Source: Okeania sp. SIO2F4 (GTDB taxonomy: Bacteria; Cyanobacteriota; Cyanobacteriia; Cyanobacteriales; Microcoleaceae). Taken from it: DNA of 35,473 nucleotides. The position numbers were made by a program, and so were the translations under genes. Below are positions 8,144-16,159 of the stretch, one piece after another. The stretch's first letter is position 1. Each line of letters opens with the position of its first letter. The DNA lies in the NCBI RefSeq assembly GCF_010672385.1, contig NZ_JAAHGT010000026.1, positions 1 to 35,473 of the forward strand, in the 5' to 3' direction. The notes beneath the pieces were generated by a model. It ran no database searches. It saw nothing but the letters and a program-made list of their open reading frames with translations, and was not told the origin of the DNA.

Positions 8144-10372
8144 ATGAAAATCAACAAAAAAATCGAAGCTCCCCCGATGAAAAAACAGAAAAAATATCAA
8201 AAAATCAAAACTAAAATATACCTTTTCTTACATAAAACATTAACTATTAATAATGCTAGTAAACCACAAATAATAGTATTTTACACATCCTTAATCCTGG
8301 GTGGAATTAGTTTGACATTTGCAATATTAGGGTCATTATTATATACACTCGAACAAAAAGAGATATTTGATAATGCTAAACAGGAAGCTCAACGGGCAAC
8401 ATCTAGAGTTGCTCTTGAGATTGATCGGCGACTGTATTTTGCCCAACAATCAGCTATTTCTGTAGCCAACGACCTGAGTTCTGGTAAATTAAGCGATGAA
8501 GAATTATTAGAGCGACTTAAATTAGAAGTTGAGGAAAATACTGATTTTTTAGATGTTGGTGTTGCCTATAAACCCTTTGCTTATAGATCGGATGTCAAAC
8601 TTTATGCACCATATTATGCAAGAATAGATAACGAAATAGAGCTAAAAGAAACTAAAGTTAACTATACTAAACCTAAATATTCTTGGTATAGTAATACTAT
8701 AAATAAAGGACCAAATTGGGGTGAACCTTATTTCTGGAGTGATACTTCTATAATCAGCGATCCGGTCGTCGGATTTTTTACTCCTTTTTATAACTCAAAT
8801 ACTCAAGATAATTCTCCACGAGGTATTGTATATAGCGAATATTCATTAAGTAGAATCCTAGAGATAGTGCGGTCTCTAAACTTGGGTAAAACTGGCTACG
8901 GATTTATTATTTCTGAAACAGGAACTTACCTTTATCACCCTAATGAAGAATATTTTAAAGCTCAATTAAATATCTTTGACATTACCTATCAACAGCAGGA
9001 TGAACAACTCAGAGAATTGATTGTTAAAGCAATGAAAGGTATACCAGTAGAAGCAAATTTAACCGATAAAGTAACAGGTCAAAATTCTTGGTTATTTCTG
9101 CGGAAAACTAACCTGAATGGATGGGTAGTAGGAATAGTGTTTATTGAAGATGAAATTATCCCAGATTCAGACGTCACAAGACGGAAGTTAACTGCTATTA
9201 GCATCGCCTACCTTTGGTTTGCTGTTTTTTTCTCAGTTCTATTATTTAAAGTTTATATGGGAGGTGTAAAACGAATTTCATTAGTATCATTTATTATTAG
9301 TATATTGTTTGTAATAAATATTGGTTTTGTTTGGAGTTTAGTATTGAAAGCAAGAACTTATACAGCAACTCGAAACCTTTTGCTTAGTGATACTGGTGTT
9401 AGACAATTATTAGTTCCTCAAATACGCTTAAGTAGAGAATTAAATCAAAAACCTCCTCTAATTGTTCCTACAGGAGTTTTTATTCAATCATTTGATTTTA
9501 CCAGTCCGAAAGATGTTTTTGTTACGGGTTATATATGGCAAAAATACAAAGATGGGGTACATGATGATTTATCTCGTGGCATTATACTTGCTGATGCGAT
9601 TGAAGATAGTGATTATGAACTAAGAGAAGATTATCGATATAAAAAAGATGGTGTAGAAATTATCGGTTGGTACTTTGCTTATACCCTACGCATGAATTTT
9701 AATTTTGACTATTATCCTTTTGATGATAAAGATTTAAAAATTCGGATTTGGCATCAGGATTTTAACAATGGAGAGTTAAATCGTCGGGTAATTCTTGCCC
9801 CTGACTTTCAGAGTTATACTGTAATTAATCCACGAACTGCTCCAGGGGTAGACAAAGCAATTGTATTGGGAGAATGGTATCTCAGGGATAGTTTTTTCGA
9901 GTACCTATTTCAGACATACAATACTAATTTTGGTTTGATTGATACTGTACCAAGAACTAATTTTCCGGAACTTGCATTTACCATCATTCTACAAAGAGAT
10001 TTCTTGGGTTTGTTTATTTCTAAAGTTGGACCAATGATTGTAGTTTTAACCCTCTTATTTGCTGTACTCTTAGTTTCCAATCAAGAACAACCCATGGAAG
10101 TTTTGGGAGCTTGTGCAGGTTTTGTATTTATTGTTATCCTAGATCAGGTGACAGTTAGACAACAAATAATTACTAGAGGAATTGTTTATTTGGAGTATTT
10201 TTACTTTATTGTTTATTTATATATTTTCTTGGTATCTGTTAACTTTATCCTCTGGAGTTTGAAGCCAAATTTTCCTCTTTTTCAGTATAAAGATAACTTT
10301 ATTTTGAAGGCGTGTTATTGGCCAACTATGCTGAAGATTTTGCTGCTGGTCACTATTTTGGTATTTATCTAA
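8144..10372 (+). CDS. Cache sensor fused to a pentameric ligand-gated ion channel-like module
   Basis: 742 residues. TM1 (~43-67) is followed by a dCache-type extracytoplasmic sensor (~75-335), seen from WYSNTINKGPNWGEPYFW and GKTGYGFIISETGTYLYHP. TM2 (~346-368) and TM3 (~376-398) return the chain to the periplasm. Next is a beta-rich region (~400-618) holding YYPFDDKDLKIRIW at ~523-536, the PFD loop of the Cys-loop receptor family, which lacks the cysteines as in prokaryotic members. Four closely packed helices follow (M1 ~622-645 with a proline, M2 ~655-678, M3 ~684-712, M4 ~722-742), in the spacing of GLIC-type channels. Predicted role: an inner-membrane ion channel whose gating is coupled to a small-molecule-binding Cache domain. 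The Cache assignment is strong; the channel assignment rests on motif and topology. ATG chosen; a second Met at codon 12 is possible. Confidence 0.78.
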   Translation: MKINKKIEAPPMKKQKKYQKIKTKIYLFLHKTLTINNASKPQIIVFYTSLILGGISLTFAILGSLLYTLEQKEIFDNAKQEAQRATSRVALEIDRRLYFAQQSAISVANDLSSGKLSDEELLERLKLEVEENTDFLDVGVAYKPFAYRSDVKLYAPYYARIDNEIELKETKVNYTKPKYSWYSNTINKGPNWGEPYFWSDTSIISDPVVGFFTPFYNSNTQDNSPRGIVYSEYSLSRILEIVRSLNLGKTGYGFIISETGTYLYHPNEEYFKAQLNIFDITYQQQDEQLRELIVKAMKGIPVEANLTDKVTGQNSWLFLRKTNLNGWVVGIVFIEDEIIPDSDVTRRKLTAISIAYLWFAVFFSVLLFKVYMGGVKRISLVSFIISILFVINIGFVWSLVLKARTYTATRNLLLSDTGVRQLLVPQIRLSRELNQKPPLIVPTGVFIQSFDFTSPKDVFVTGYIWQKYKDGVHDDLSRGIILADAIEDSDYELREDYRYKKDGVEIIGWYFAYTLRMNFNFDYYPFDDKDLKIRIWHQDFNNGELNRRVILAPDFQSYTVINPRTAPGVDKAIVLGEWYLRDSFFEYLFQTYNTNFGLIDTVPRTNFPELAFTIILQRDFLGLFISKVGPMIVVLTLLFAVLLVSNQEQPMEVLGACAGFVFIVILDQVTVRQQIITRGIVYLEYFYFIVYLYIFLVSVNFILWSLKPNFPLFQYKDNFILKACYWPTMLKILLLVTILVFI

Positions 10373-10412
10373 GATAGGGAGTAGGGAGTAGGGAGTAGGG
10401 AATAGGGAATAG
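10373..10412. repeat. GGGAGTA heptanucleotide array
   Basis: About five units start immediately after the stop codon of the Cache-channel gene (GGGAGTA then GGGAATA variants). Confidence 0.9.
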
Positions 10413-10432
10413 GGGCGATTCGCGAATCGCCC
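10413..10432. repeat. Perfect 20-bp palindrome
   Basis: GGGCGATTCGCGAATCGCCC is an uninterrupted self-complementary 20-mer, of the highly iterated palindrome type seen in cyanobacterial intergenic DNA. It can form a cruciform or RNA hairpin 40 bp after the Cache-channel stop codon, but has no U-tract. Confidence 0.8.
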
Positions 10433-10649
10433 GTACCCGTAAGGGAGTAGGGACAAAGCATTTGTTTAGTATGACCTAGGATAGCTCCTCTCCTACCGAG
10501 GATACTTTTCATGTACATAGCAAACTGATAACTGATAACTGAATTGCGCAGTTCCTCCGATAGGAGGCTAACTGATAACTGAAATGACATCAGCTTTGGT
10601 AGAATGTAAAAGTAGATTATTCTTGAATTTAATCCAGAAAATATATATT

Positions 10650-11057
10650 ATGAGTGAAGCAGAAAATAATCAACAGCCTTCAACCCCTGTCTTAGATTCA
10701 GAAGCTAATAATGAAAAGGAAAATCTTACAAGAACACCACCTTGGGGTAAAGTCACAATTCTGGAACAAGGTCCTCGTTACAAAATTAATCGTATAGAGG
10801 TAAAACCAAAAAATCATATTAGTACCCAGATGCACTATCATCGTAGTGAACATTGGATAGTGGTTTCTGGTACTGCTAAAGTTGTGTTTGATGGTGAGGA
10901 ACAATTACTCTTGCAAAAACAATCAACTTATGTTCCGGCAAATACAGCTCATCGTGTAGAAAATCCTGGTACGATTCCTTTAGTAATGATTGAAATTCAA
11001 AATGGGGAATATCTTGGGGAAGACGATATTATTCGTTTTCCAGATGAGGATAATTAA
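10650..11057 (+). CDS. Cupin protein, type II mannose-6-phosphate isomerase C-terminal domain
   Basis: 135 residues from ATG at 10650. An in-frame ATG at 10584 would add 22 residues, but it lies within a CTGATAA repeat and that extension has no cupin-like character. After a disordered acidic N-terminus (~1-28), the cupin fold is clear: WGKVTILEQGPRYKINRIEV, then metal-site motifs MHYHRSEHWIVVSG (two His, Glu) and VPANTAHRVEN, then DDIIRFPDED. This is the stand-alone cupin of bifunctional mannose-6-phosphate isomerase/GDP-mannose pyrophosphorylase enzymes, interconverting fructose-6-P and mannose-6-P for GDP-mannose and exopolysaccharide. The nucleotidyltransferase half is absent here. Heptamer arrays flank it on both sides. 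Confidence 0.82.
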   Translation: MSEAENNQQPSTPVLDSEANNEKENLTRTPPWGKVTILEQGPRYKINRIEVKPKNHISTQMHYHRSEHWIVVSGTAKVVFDGEEQLLLQKQSTYVPANTAHRVENPGTIPLVMIEIQNGEYLGEDDIIRFPDEDN

Positions 11058-11061
11058 GCAA

Positions 11062-11094
11062 GTAGGGAGTAGGGAGTAGGGAGTAGGGAGTAGT
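11062..11094. repeat. GGGAGTA heptanucleotide array
   Basis: Four to five units begin 5 bp after the cupin stop codon. Confidence 0.9.
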
Positions 11095-11102
11095 CTATTA
11101 AA

Positions 11103-11162
11103 GTGCGTTAGACGGCTATAATTTAAGCTGTCAAAGGTATTTAGGAATCCGTCGTAACGCAC
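11103..11162. mobile_element. 60-bp MITE-like element with GTGCGTTA ends
   Basis: GTGCGTTAGACGG on the left is mirrored by CCGTCGTAACGCAC on the right (one-base offset). The interior is short and non-coding. Ends of the type GTGCGTTACG are widespread in cyanobacterial miniature elements. Confidence 0.6.
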
Positions 11163-11182
11163 CATTTTGGCTGTGTCGCTCT

Positions 11183-11361
11183 AGTAGTGGCGCGTCAAGC
11201 TTGAAAATGTGGGTTAAAAAAACCTAACCCCCCAACCCCCTTCCCTACTAGCGTTGGGGGAGATACTCCCCTCTTCTTGCAGGAGAGGGGTTGGGGGAGA
11301 GGTCTTCGCTTGTTGCTCGCTCCTAAACCACAATTTTATTTAGTCTAGACACGCCACTACT
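11183..11361. mobile_element. 179-bp MITE-like element, AGTAGTGGCG(C/T)GTC ends (copy 1)
   Basis: AGTAGTGGCGCGTCAAG at the left is mirrored by AGACACGCCACTACT at the right; the arms continue through TGTGGGTTA / TAAACCACA. The middle holds CCTAACCCCCCAACCCCC and its inverse GGGGTTGGGGGAGAGG, so the whole element folds back on itself. The second copy is at ~33480-33649. It lies between the 3' ends of the cupin and hpd genes. Confidence 0.82.
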
Positions 11362-11396
11362 GTGGTCTACCGTGCAGGAAAACCGCTGTAAATTTT

Positions 11397-12458
11397 TTAA
11401 TTTTTCCCCAAACTACCTCGTTTCATTTGTTCTCTTTCAATTGCTTCAAATAAAGCTTGAAAATTACCTTGACCAAAACCAGGAGTCTCCATTTTTTTAC
11501 CATTTACCCAAACAACTTTACGCTCAATAAACTCAAAAAATACTGTTGGTTCGTTAAATATTGGTTGGGTAAAAATTTGTAGTAACATTGCTCCTGGTAT
11601 ACTTTCTTGCCAGTCTAACAAAATTTGACAATCTTGAACTTTCTCCCAGTCAGTTTCTGATAGATAACTTAATGCTTTTGTTTGCAGACTAGAATAATAT
11701 GTTGCTGGAACTTGTAAAAAAGGTAAACCAAGCGATCGCAACTCTCCCACCACTCCCAAAATATTTTCTGTGCGTAAAGCAATATGTTGTATCCCTGCAC
11801 CACGGTTAGCATCCAAAAATTCTTGAATTTGAGAATTAGCAGAAGTAGGTTCATTAATAGGAAATTTTACTCCTCCCTCTAGGTGTGTCATCACCAGACT
11901 ACGCAAACCAGATTTATTTGTCTGAATATCAAAATTTTGATGAGGTTGAAAATCTAAGATTTGATGATACCAGTTGAAAGCAGATTCTAAATTATCCTCA
12001 GCTACATTCAAAACTACATGGTCGATCGCTACAAGATCCCTAGAAAGTTGAGAATTAGAATTTAAAATTTGTGCATCATCAATTTTTTCAATCAAAGTAT
12101 GAGTCAAGTCTCCCCATCCAGAAATTTTTGCCCACTTCAAACCCTGTAAATTTTCCTGAATAGGTTGCAAAATTTCTGCACCGTTAACTGCTGCTTTCGC
12201 CACAACTGAGTTAATATCTCGAACCAGAAAAGCTACATCAGCTACTCCTGGAGGATGCAAACTGAGAAAATTAGCAACAGGACTTTCTGGTGTAATGGCA
12301 GAAGATAAAGCAAAATATACTTGACCTCTGTTGATAATTTCCTTCTGGGTGTGTTGACTGGTTTGAGAAGCAATAGCTTTAAAACCTAATTTTTCTCTAA
12401 ACCAGTCTCGCGACTCAATAGCATTTTCAACGTAGAAATGAATATGATCGAATTCCAT
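11397..12458 (-). CDS. hpd: 4-hydroxyphenylpyruvate dioxygenase
   Basis: 353 residues from ATG at 12458; a TTG two codons upstream is in frame but less likely. Two vicinal-oxygen-chelate modules are visible. The iron facial triad can be placed: His147 in IDHVV, His225 in GIQHIAL and Glu309 in FFEFIERK. The C-terminus GFGQGNFQALFEAIEREQ is the family signature that closes the active site. The enzyme turns 4-hydroxyphenylpyruvate into homogentisate, the first committed step of tocopherol synthesis in cyanobacteria and of tyrosine breakdown. Length fits the family (350-380 aa). No other tocopherol gene is in the window; it looks monocistronic. Confidence 0.93.
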   Translation of the reverse strand: MEFDHIHFYVENAIESRDWFREKLGFKAIASQTSQHTQKEIINRGQVYFALSSAITPESPVANFLSLHPPGVADVAFLVRDINSVVAKAAVNGAEILQPIQENLQGLKWAKISGWGDLTHTLIEKIDDAQILNSNSQLSRDLVAIDHVVLNVAEDNLESAFNWYHQILDFQPHQNFDIQTNKSGLRSLVMTHLEGGVKFPINEPTSANSQIQEFLDANRGAGIQHIALRTENILGVVGELRSLGLPFLQVPATYYSSLQTKALSYLSETDWEKVQDCQILLDWQESIPGAMLLQIFTQPIFNEPTVFFEFIERKVVWVNGKKMETPGFGQGNFQALFEAIEREQMKRGSLGKN

Positions 12459-12492
12459 AATCAACTTTTATGATTTTCATCAAAATATTATA

Positions 12493-12543
12493 GGGAGTAG
12501 GGAGTAGGAAGTAGGGAGTAGGGAGTAGGGAGTAGGAAGTAGA
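12493..12543. repeat. GGGAGTA heptanucleotide array plus degenerate repeat
   Basis: About seven units, followed at ~12568-12610 by a diverged copy of the 1535-1612 unit ending GGAGATATCTAATA. The remainder to 12720 is CTCCCCA/CTCCCAC pyrimidine-rich heptamers. Confidence 0.85.
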
Positions 12544-12721
12544 GGGAAATAATTTATTATTTCTTTTGGATAATTGATTTGATTTTTTATTATTGGAGAT
12601 ATCTAATAATGTTCTTCTGTTTCAGTAGAGTATCTTTTCCTACCGAATGCTTTGTAAACAAATTTCCTCTACTCCCCACCCTTCCCACACCTCCCACACT
12701 CCCCACACCTCCCCCACTCCC

Positions 12722-13429
12722 TTAGAAAAATAAGTGACTATCTGGTTGAATATTAATTTCCATCGGTACTGCTTGGGGTTCTGCATTGAGAGCAAACATA
12801 ATTGCATCAGCAGCAGTTTCCGAACTAAGCATTTTTGAGCGATCGACTTTCAGACTGACATTATCCCAAAAAGGAGTATTAACTCCTCCGAAATAGAAAA
12901 GAGTTACTTTAATACCATAACGCCGTAATTCATCTGCCATACATTTACTGAGTCCCACCAAACCAAACTTAGAAGCACAATAAACACTTCCCATTGCCAT
13001 TGAATGTTTGCCAAGAATTCCAATAACATTACAAATATGGCCTGATTTTTGTCCTTTCATAATATTGGCAGCAGCTTGACAAGTGTAAAAACTGCCTTTC
13101 AAATTCAGGTCAAGCATAGTATCCAGGTCAGCAGGTTCAATTTTGTTCCATTGCTTGAGAATACCTGCTCCTGCTGCATTGACCAAAACATCTATTTTAC
13201 CAAAATGGTTGGTAGCTTTTTCCATCAGGGTTTCTACTTCCTGTGGGTTAGTGATGTTTGTTGGTACAGTAATAATTTCGGTAGTAGATAGTTGGGTTGC
13301 TAAAGCGTCTAATCTATTATTATCTCTGGCGGCCAAAACTAAATTTGCGCCGGAGTTTGCCAGTTTCTGTGCCACTACTGAACCTATACCTCCAGTGGCA
13401 CCGACTATTACTACAACCTTGTCCTTCAT
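12722..13429 (-). CDS. Short-chain dehydrogenase/reductase (SDR), atypical active site
   Basis: 235 residues, classical SDR fold. GATGGIG (10-16) is the dinucleotide-binding turn, NAAG (84-87) follows strand 4, and YCASK (150-154) supplies the catalytic Tyr and Lys. The segment LTKLxxE-like tail is replaced by a short end, PMEINIQPDSHLFF. The position 13 residues before the Tyr, normally the catalytic Ser, is Gly137 in CNVIGILGKHS; Ser143 is nearby but not at the canonical spacing. It presumably oxidises or reduces a carbonyl or alcohol with NAD(P)(H), unless the lost Ser makes it inactive. The substrate cannot be told. It is about 260 bp upstream of hpd on the same strand, separated by repeats, so an operon is doubtful. 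Confidence 0.85.
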   Translation of the reverse strand: MKDKVVVIVGATGGIGSVVAQKLANSGANLVLAARDNNRLDALATQLSTTEIITVPTNITNPQEVETLMEKATNHFGKIDVLVNAAGAGILKQWNKIEPADLDTMLDLNLKGSFYTCQAAANIMKGQKSGHICNVIGILGKHSMAMGSVYCASKFGLVGLSKCMADELRRYGIKVTLFYFGGVNTPFWDNVSLKVDRSKMLSSETAADAIMFALNAEPQAVPMEINIQPDSHLFF

Positions 13430-13499
13430 TTACTTTTTCTTTACTTTTCTTTACATTCTCTCTTATCATATAGCATTTCTAAGAGAGAGTAGGGAGGAT

Positions 13500-13582
13500 A
13501 ATTAATAATGGATAATGGATAATGGATAATTAATAATGGATAATTAATCCCTAGAAGTTTTTACTTATGGATAATGGATAAT
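13500..13582. repeat. GGATAAT / AATTAAT heptanucleotide array
   Basis: About eight degenerate units of GGATAAT with interspersed AATTAAT. Confidence 0.85.
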
Positions 13583-13588
13583 TAGAGA

Positions 13589-13726
13589 TACAGCAATCCT
13601 GTTTTATTCATGTCAAAAATCTTGCTACTTTTTGGAAATAGGTTTGGAGGCAATGGTTAATGAGTAAGAGTTTCGGAGTTTATTTCTAGTTTTTAAATTC
13701 TTACAACATAAGTAGGGATTGCTATA
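13589..13726. mobile_element. 138-bp MITE-like element, TATAGCAATCC ends (copy B)
   Basis: TACAGCAATCC at 13589-13599 is mirrored by GGATTGCTATA at 13716-13726. The interior shares several stretches with the element at 17587-17724 (TTTTATT, AAAATCTT, CTTTT.GG, AGAGTTTC), and both copies are exactly 138 bp, so they are the same family. Confidence 0.8.
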
Positions 13727-13764
13727 ATTTTCATGATCAATTATCCATTAATGAAATTATTCCT

Positions 13765-13995
13765 TTAACTTAAGCTCACAAACCAACGACCTTCTTCAGA
13801 TTTATACAACTTCAGCGAACTACATAACTCCAAAAACTTAGGAAACTTTTTACTTGGTTGAAACAGCTTAATAGCCTTTGTAATTGGTTGACCATATAAC
13901 CGATGAAACTCACTGCCAAGATTAGAAATAGGAACATAACTTCCCGGAGATTCAGCAGTTAAATTGCTCAAAATTTTGACTAATACTTTTTCCAT
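13765..13995 (-). CDS. OST-HTH/LOTUS domain, displaced C-terminal part of the upstream NYN gene
   Basis: 76 residues from ATG at 13995. The whole length is one winged-helix-like unit: LVKILSNLTAESPGSYVPIS, LGSEFHRLYGQ, KKFPKFLELCSSLKLYKSEE and WFVSL match the OST-HTH/LOTUS pattern, a small RNA-binding (G-quadruplex-binding in eukaryotes) domain commonly attached to NYN nucleases. The frame is open upstream of the ATG to about 14070 and would join the NYN gene if the A10 run had 11 A (see the 14071-14080 entry). I therefore read it as the tail of one ~480-aa NYN-OST-HTH protein rather than a free gene. No ribosome-binding site is evident, although GGAAGAT precedes the ATG. Confidence 0.72.
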   Translation of the reverse strand: MEKVLVKILSNLTAESPGSYVPISNLGSEFHRLYGQPITKAIKLFQPSKKFPKFLELCSSLKLYKSEEGRWFVSLS

Positions 13996-14066
13996 ATCTT
14001 CCTGGGAAAGAATTTCAGAAGCATCTGTAATCTCAGTATCTTTTTCAACCTTATTTGGGGGAGGAT

Positions 14067-15173
14067 TTAATTTTTTTTTTGTGGTTTAAACAGATTAAAA
14101 ATACTGACATAAGTTTGAGATTTTTCCGATGTTTTATGAACTGCAAAATAAACTGGATAATTGATAAATATATGCCTTGAATGTTGACTAGGAAAGTGAG
14201 TGGCAACTACATCTTTAAGATTCAACTTATAAGTTTCTTTATACAAAGCAGAAATTCTCGAAAATTTAATCCATTGCTGTCCGATTTTTGCTGTTTCTGC
14301 TCGAATTAACTCCTGCAACTGAATAATAAATTGATTAATAGTAGGAATATCTGGAACCGACAAAGCATATATTTTTGATTCCCCAGTTTGACTATTTAAA
14401 ACAGTAATTTGATTTTTATACTTCCGCACCTGATACACAGTTAACCCATGAGATTGTAGAGTAGTACCAAGATGAGTTAATCCTCGATCAGAAGAACAAA
14501 CTAAAACTTCCTTAGCCTTGGGATAATTGAGAAAAATAGAAGCACCTACCGTTGCCATTTTTAAATCTGCACTATCTTTTCCAGGAGGAACATGAATTAA
14601 TTGATAACCACGTTGATGAAATTCTTCATCTTTTTTCCCCATACTGCGCCAGTTAGCAAAAGCCACCTTAATTTGAATTGGATAATTGCAAATATCTACA
14701 AGAATTTTTTCTGTTTCAGGATCGAGTGGTAAATTTTCTACATCTAACAGTAAAATAGCAATTCCTGGCTCTACTAATTTAGTTCCATTTGTGGATAAAT
14801 CGGAAACCTGATAATTAGTAATTTTATCTGATGAAACTAGACTGATTTCTGGATAAATATGTTTTTCTATCTCAGCAATTAAAACATTATATCGAGCCGA
14901 ATTAATAAACTCTGGAGTTAGAATAATTTGGAGATAATTTTTGACTTTCAGCTTCAAAGCATCCTGGTTTTTAACATTAGAAAACCCTTTGATAAACTTA
15001 TTAGTCAAAGTAGATTGATACTTGGGATAATGCCAAGGAATGCTCCTGTACTTTGGAGTTATCCATTCTGGATGTTGCTGTTGAATGGAAACAATAGTTT
15101 GGTAAAGATAGTGGCTAATAGCGTTAATAGTAGCAGAATTATTCGTCACTAGCAAACCAGAATTATCTGACAT
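14067..15173 (-). CDS. NYN-domain (PIN-like) ribonuclease
   Basis: 368 residues from ATG at 15173. Residues 1-135 are a helical N-terminal extension of unknown role. Residues ~136-275 are an NYN domain: IAILLLDVENLPLD with Asp144 and Asn147, KDSADLKMATVG with Asp200 and Asp203, and CSSDRGLTHLGTTLQSHG with Asp229, together the usual acidic metal-binding set of Limkain-b1/PIN-like RNases. Residues ~285-360 continue with RISALYKETY...FPSQHSRHIF, itself resembling a first LOTUS-like unit. The frame ends just after a run of ten A residues, and a second LOTUS-like domain follows in the shifted frame. Expected activity is RNA cleavage, in the cytoplasm, with RNA recognised by the LOTUS unit(s). Target unknown. 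Confidence 0.82.
   Translation of the reverse strand: MSDNSGLLVTNNSATINAISHYLYQTIVSIQQQHPEWITPKYRSIPWHYPKYQSTLTNKFIKGFSNVKNQDALKLKVKNYLQIILTPEFINSARYNVLIAEIEKHIYPEISLVSSDKITNYQVSDLSTNGTKLVEPGIAILLLDVENLPLDPETEKILVDICNYPIQIKVAFANWRSMGKKDEEFHQRGYQLIHVPPGKDSADLKMATVGASIFLNYPKAKEVLVCSSDRGLTHLGTTLQSHGLTVYQVRKYKNQITVLNSQTGESKIYALSVPDIPTINQFIIQLQELIRAETAKIGQQWIKFSRISALYKETYKLNLKDVVATHFPSQHSRHIFINYPVYFAVHKTSEKSQTYVSIFNLFKPQKKN
14071..14080 (-). other. A10 homopolymer at the NYN/OST-HTH frame break
   Basis: Ten consecutive T on the plus strand, hence A10 in the message, six bases before the NYN stop codon. With ten A the frame ends KKN-stop. With eleven A it reads KKKLNPPPNKVEKD and on without a stop through GAAGATATG into the OST-HTH segment down to 13765. 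With nine A it stops within about eight codons. The break could be a sequencing or assembly error, a phase-variable tract, or a transcriptional-slippage site. Confidence 0.8.
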
Positions 15174-15445
15174 GGCCTATAAGTGATTAATGCTTACTCA
15201 ATTTTGGATGATTCACAATTGCCTTGGATCAAGCATTTTGAGAACTATATACCGCTACGGGTCAGGCAAAAGGCAAAATTTGACTGTAACAAGGTTTCAG
15301 CTTTTACCAATGTCAAACACCTTCAACCTTAATGCGTAGTGCTATATATAAATCATACACGAAAAGGTAAAATTGGACCATTGTTCACTTTACTATCCTG
15401 GTAGGAACGAGGAAGGGCAACACAACCAAGAACTGCAAACTTTGC

Positions 15446-15469
15446 AGGGAGGTTTCATGGAACCTCCCT
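15446..15469. repeat. AGGGAGGTT hairpin
   Basis: AGGGAGGTT (15446-15454) pairs with AACCTCCCT (15461-15469) across TCATGG. A TCTAAAAAAATG tract lies 10 bp beyond. It may act as a bidirectional terminator or be one copy of an iterated palindrome; no gene abuts it closely. Confidence 0.55.
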
Positions 15470-15639
15470 ACTGTTGTCTAAAAAAATGATCGATGGTATA
15501 ATACCAAGCGTAATAAATGTTTGCTACAAATAACCAGACTATTTTTTAGGAGCCAGGTAGGGGAGTCTTCGGATTGGCGACCTATACTCAAAAGTCAGAA
15601 TGAATGGCTTTAGTACAATTTTTTAGGTCGGAAATTATC

Positions 15640-15815
15640 TTTTTCTCTTGGTGCGCGTTCCCTCTCTTGGTCGATTGGATATGCCTCACTTCGGAGCGGC
15701 TCTGTTAAGAGCGGGCAACCCATCCATCCCATCCTAGGTCATGCTCCGCTTTCCGACCGCTTGCGCCGTGAGACGGCACGGGGTCCGACCGCTTTGTCAA
15801 AGAGAAATCTGTTCT
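15640..15815 (+). repeat. Dispersed modular element, partial copy 2
   Basis: Carries only the central modules of the element family: TCTCTTGGTCGATTGGATAT, then AGAGCGGGCAACCCATCC, CATCCCATCC, GGTCATGCTCCGCTTTCCG and ACCGCTTG. The terminal CCTCTCC and GGTTTAAAGCC arms and the heptamer array are missing. Confidence 0.6.
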
Positions 15816-15927
15816 ACAGTCTTTTAATCATACTTATTATTCGTAACATTCTTTTTTCACGCTTGGTATAATATCTGTAAAATTAACAGAAAAACTATTG
15901 CCCTGCACCCTATTCCCCATTCCCTAT

Positions 15928-16152
15928 TTACCGAAAAAACTAAGGTTTAAAGCCTCTACTTTCAAGGAGAAAAATTGGTTGAGGGATGGCGAGGTTTCCC
16001 TTCCTTCCAGGACGCTACGCGTTTCATGTCGCGCAGCTAAATGCCATATTCAATCGACCAAAACAAAAGAAAAAAATTTCCTTTTAACCTTACCTTTTCT
16101 TAAAGAGAAGAGGTAATTAATAATTAATAATTAATAATTAATAATTATTGAA
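15928..16152 (-). repeat. Dispersed modular element, copy 3 (inverse)
   Basis: Inverse orientation: TTACCGAAAAAACTAAGG then TTTAAAGCCTC, a core containing GGATGGCGAGG and CATATTCAATCGACC, then GAAGAGGTAAT followed by an (AATTAAT)n array at ~16112-16147 and TTATTGAA. It abuts the 3' end of the flavoprotein gene at 16160. Confidence 0.72.
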
Positions 16153-16159
16153 TCAAGTC

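Noticed and set aside
10584-10649. Upstream ATG start for the cupin gene
   Set aside because: It lies next to a CTGATAACTG repeat and adds residues without cupin character; the ATG at 10650 is preferred.
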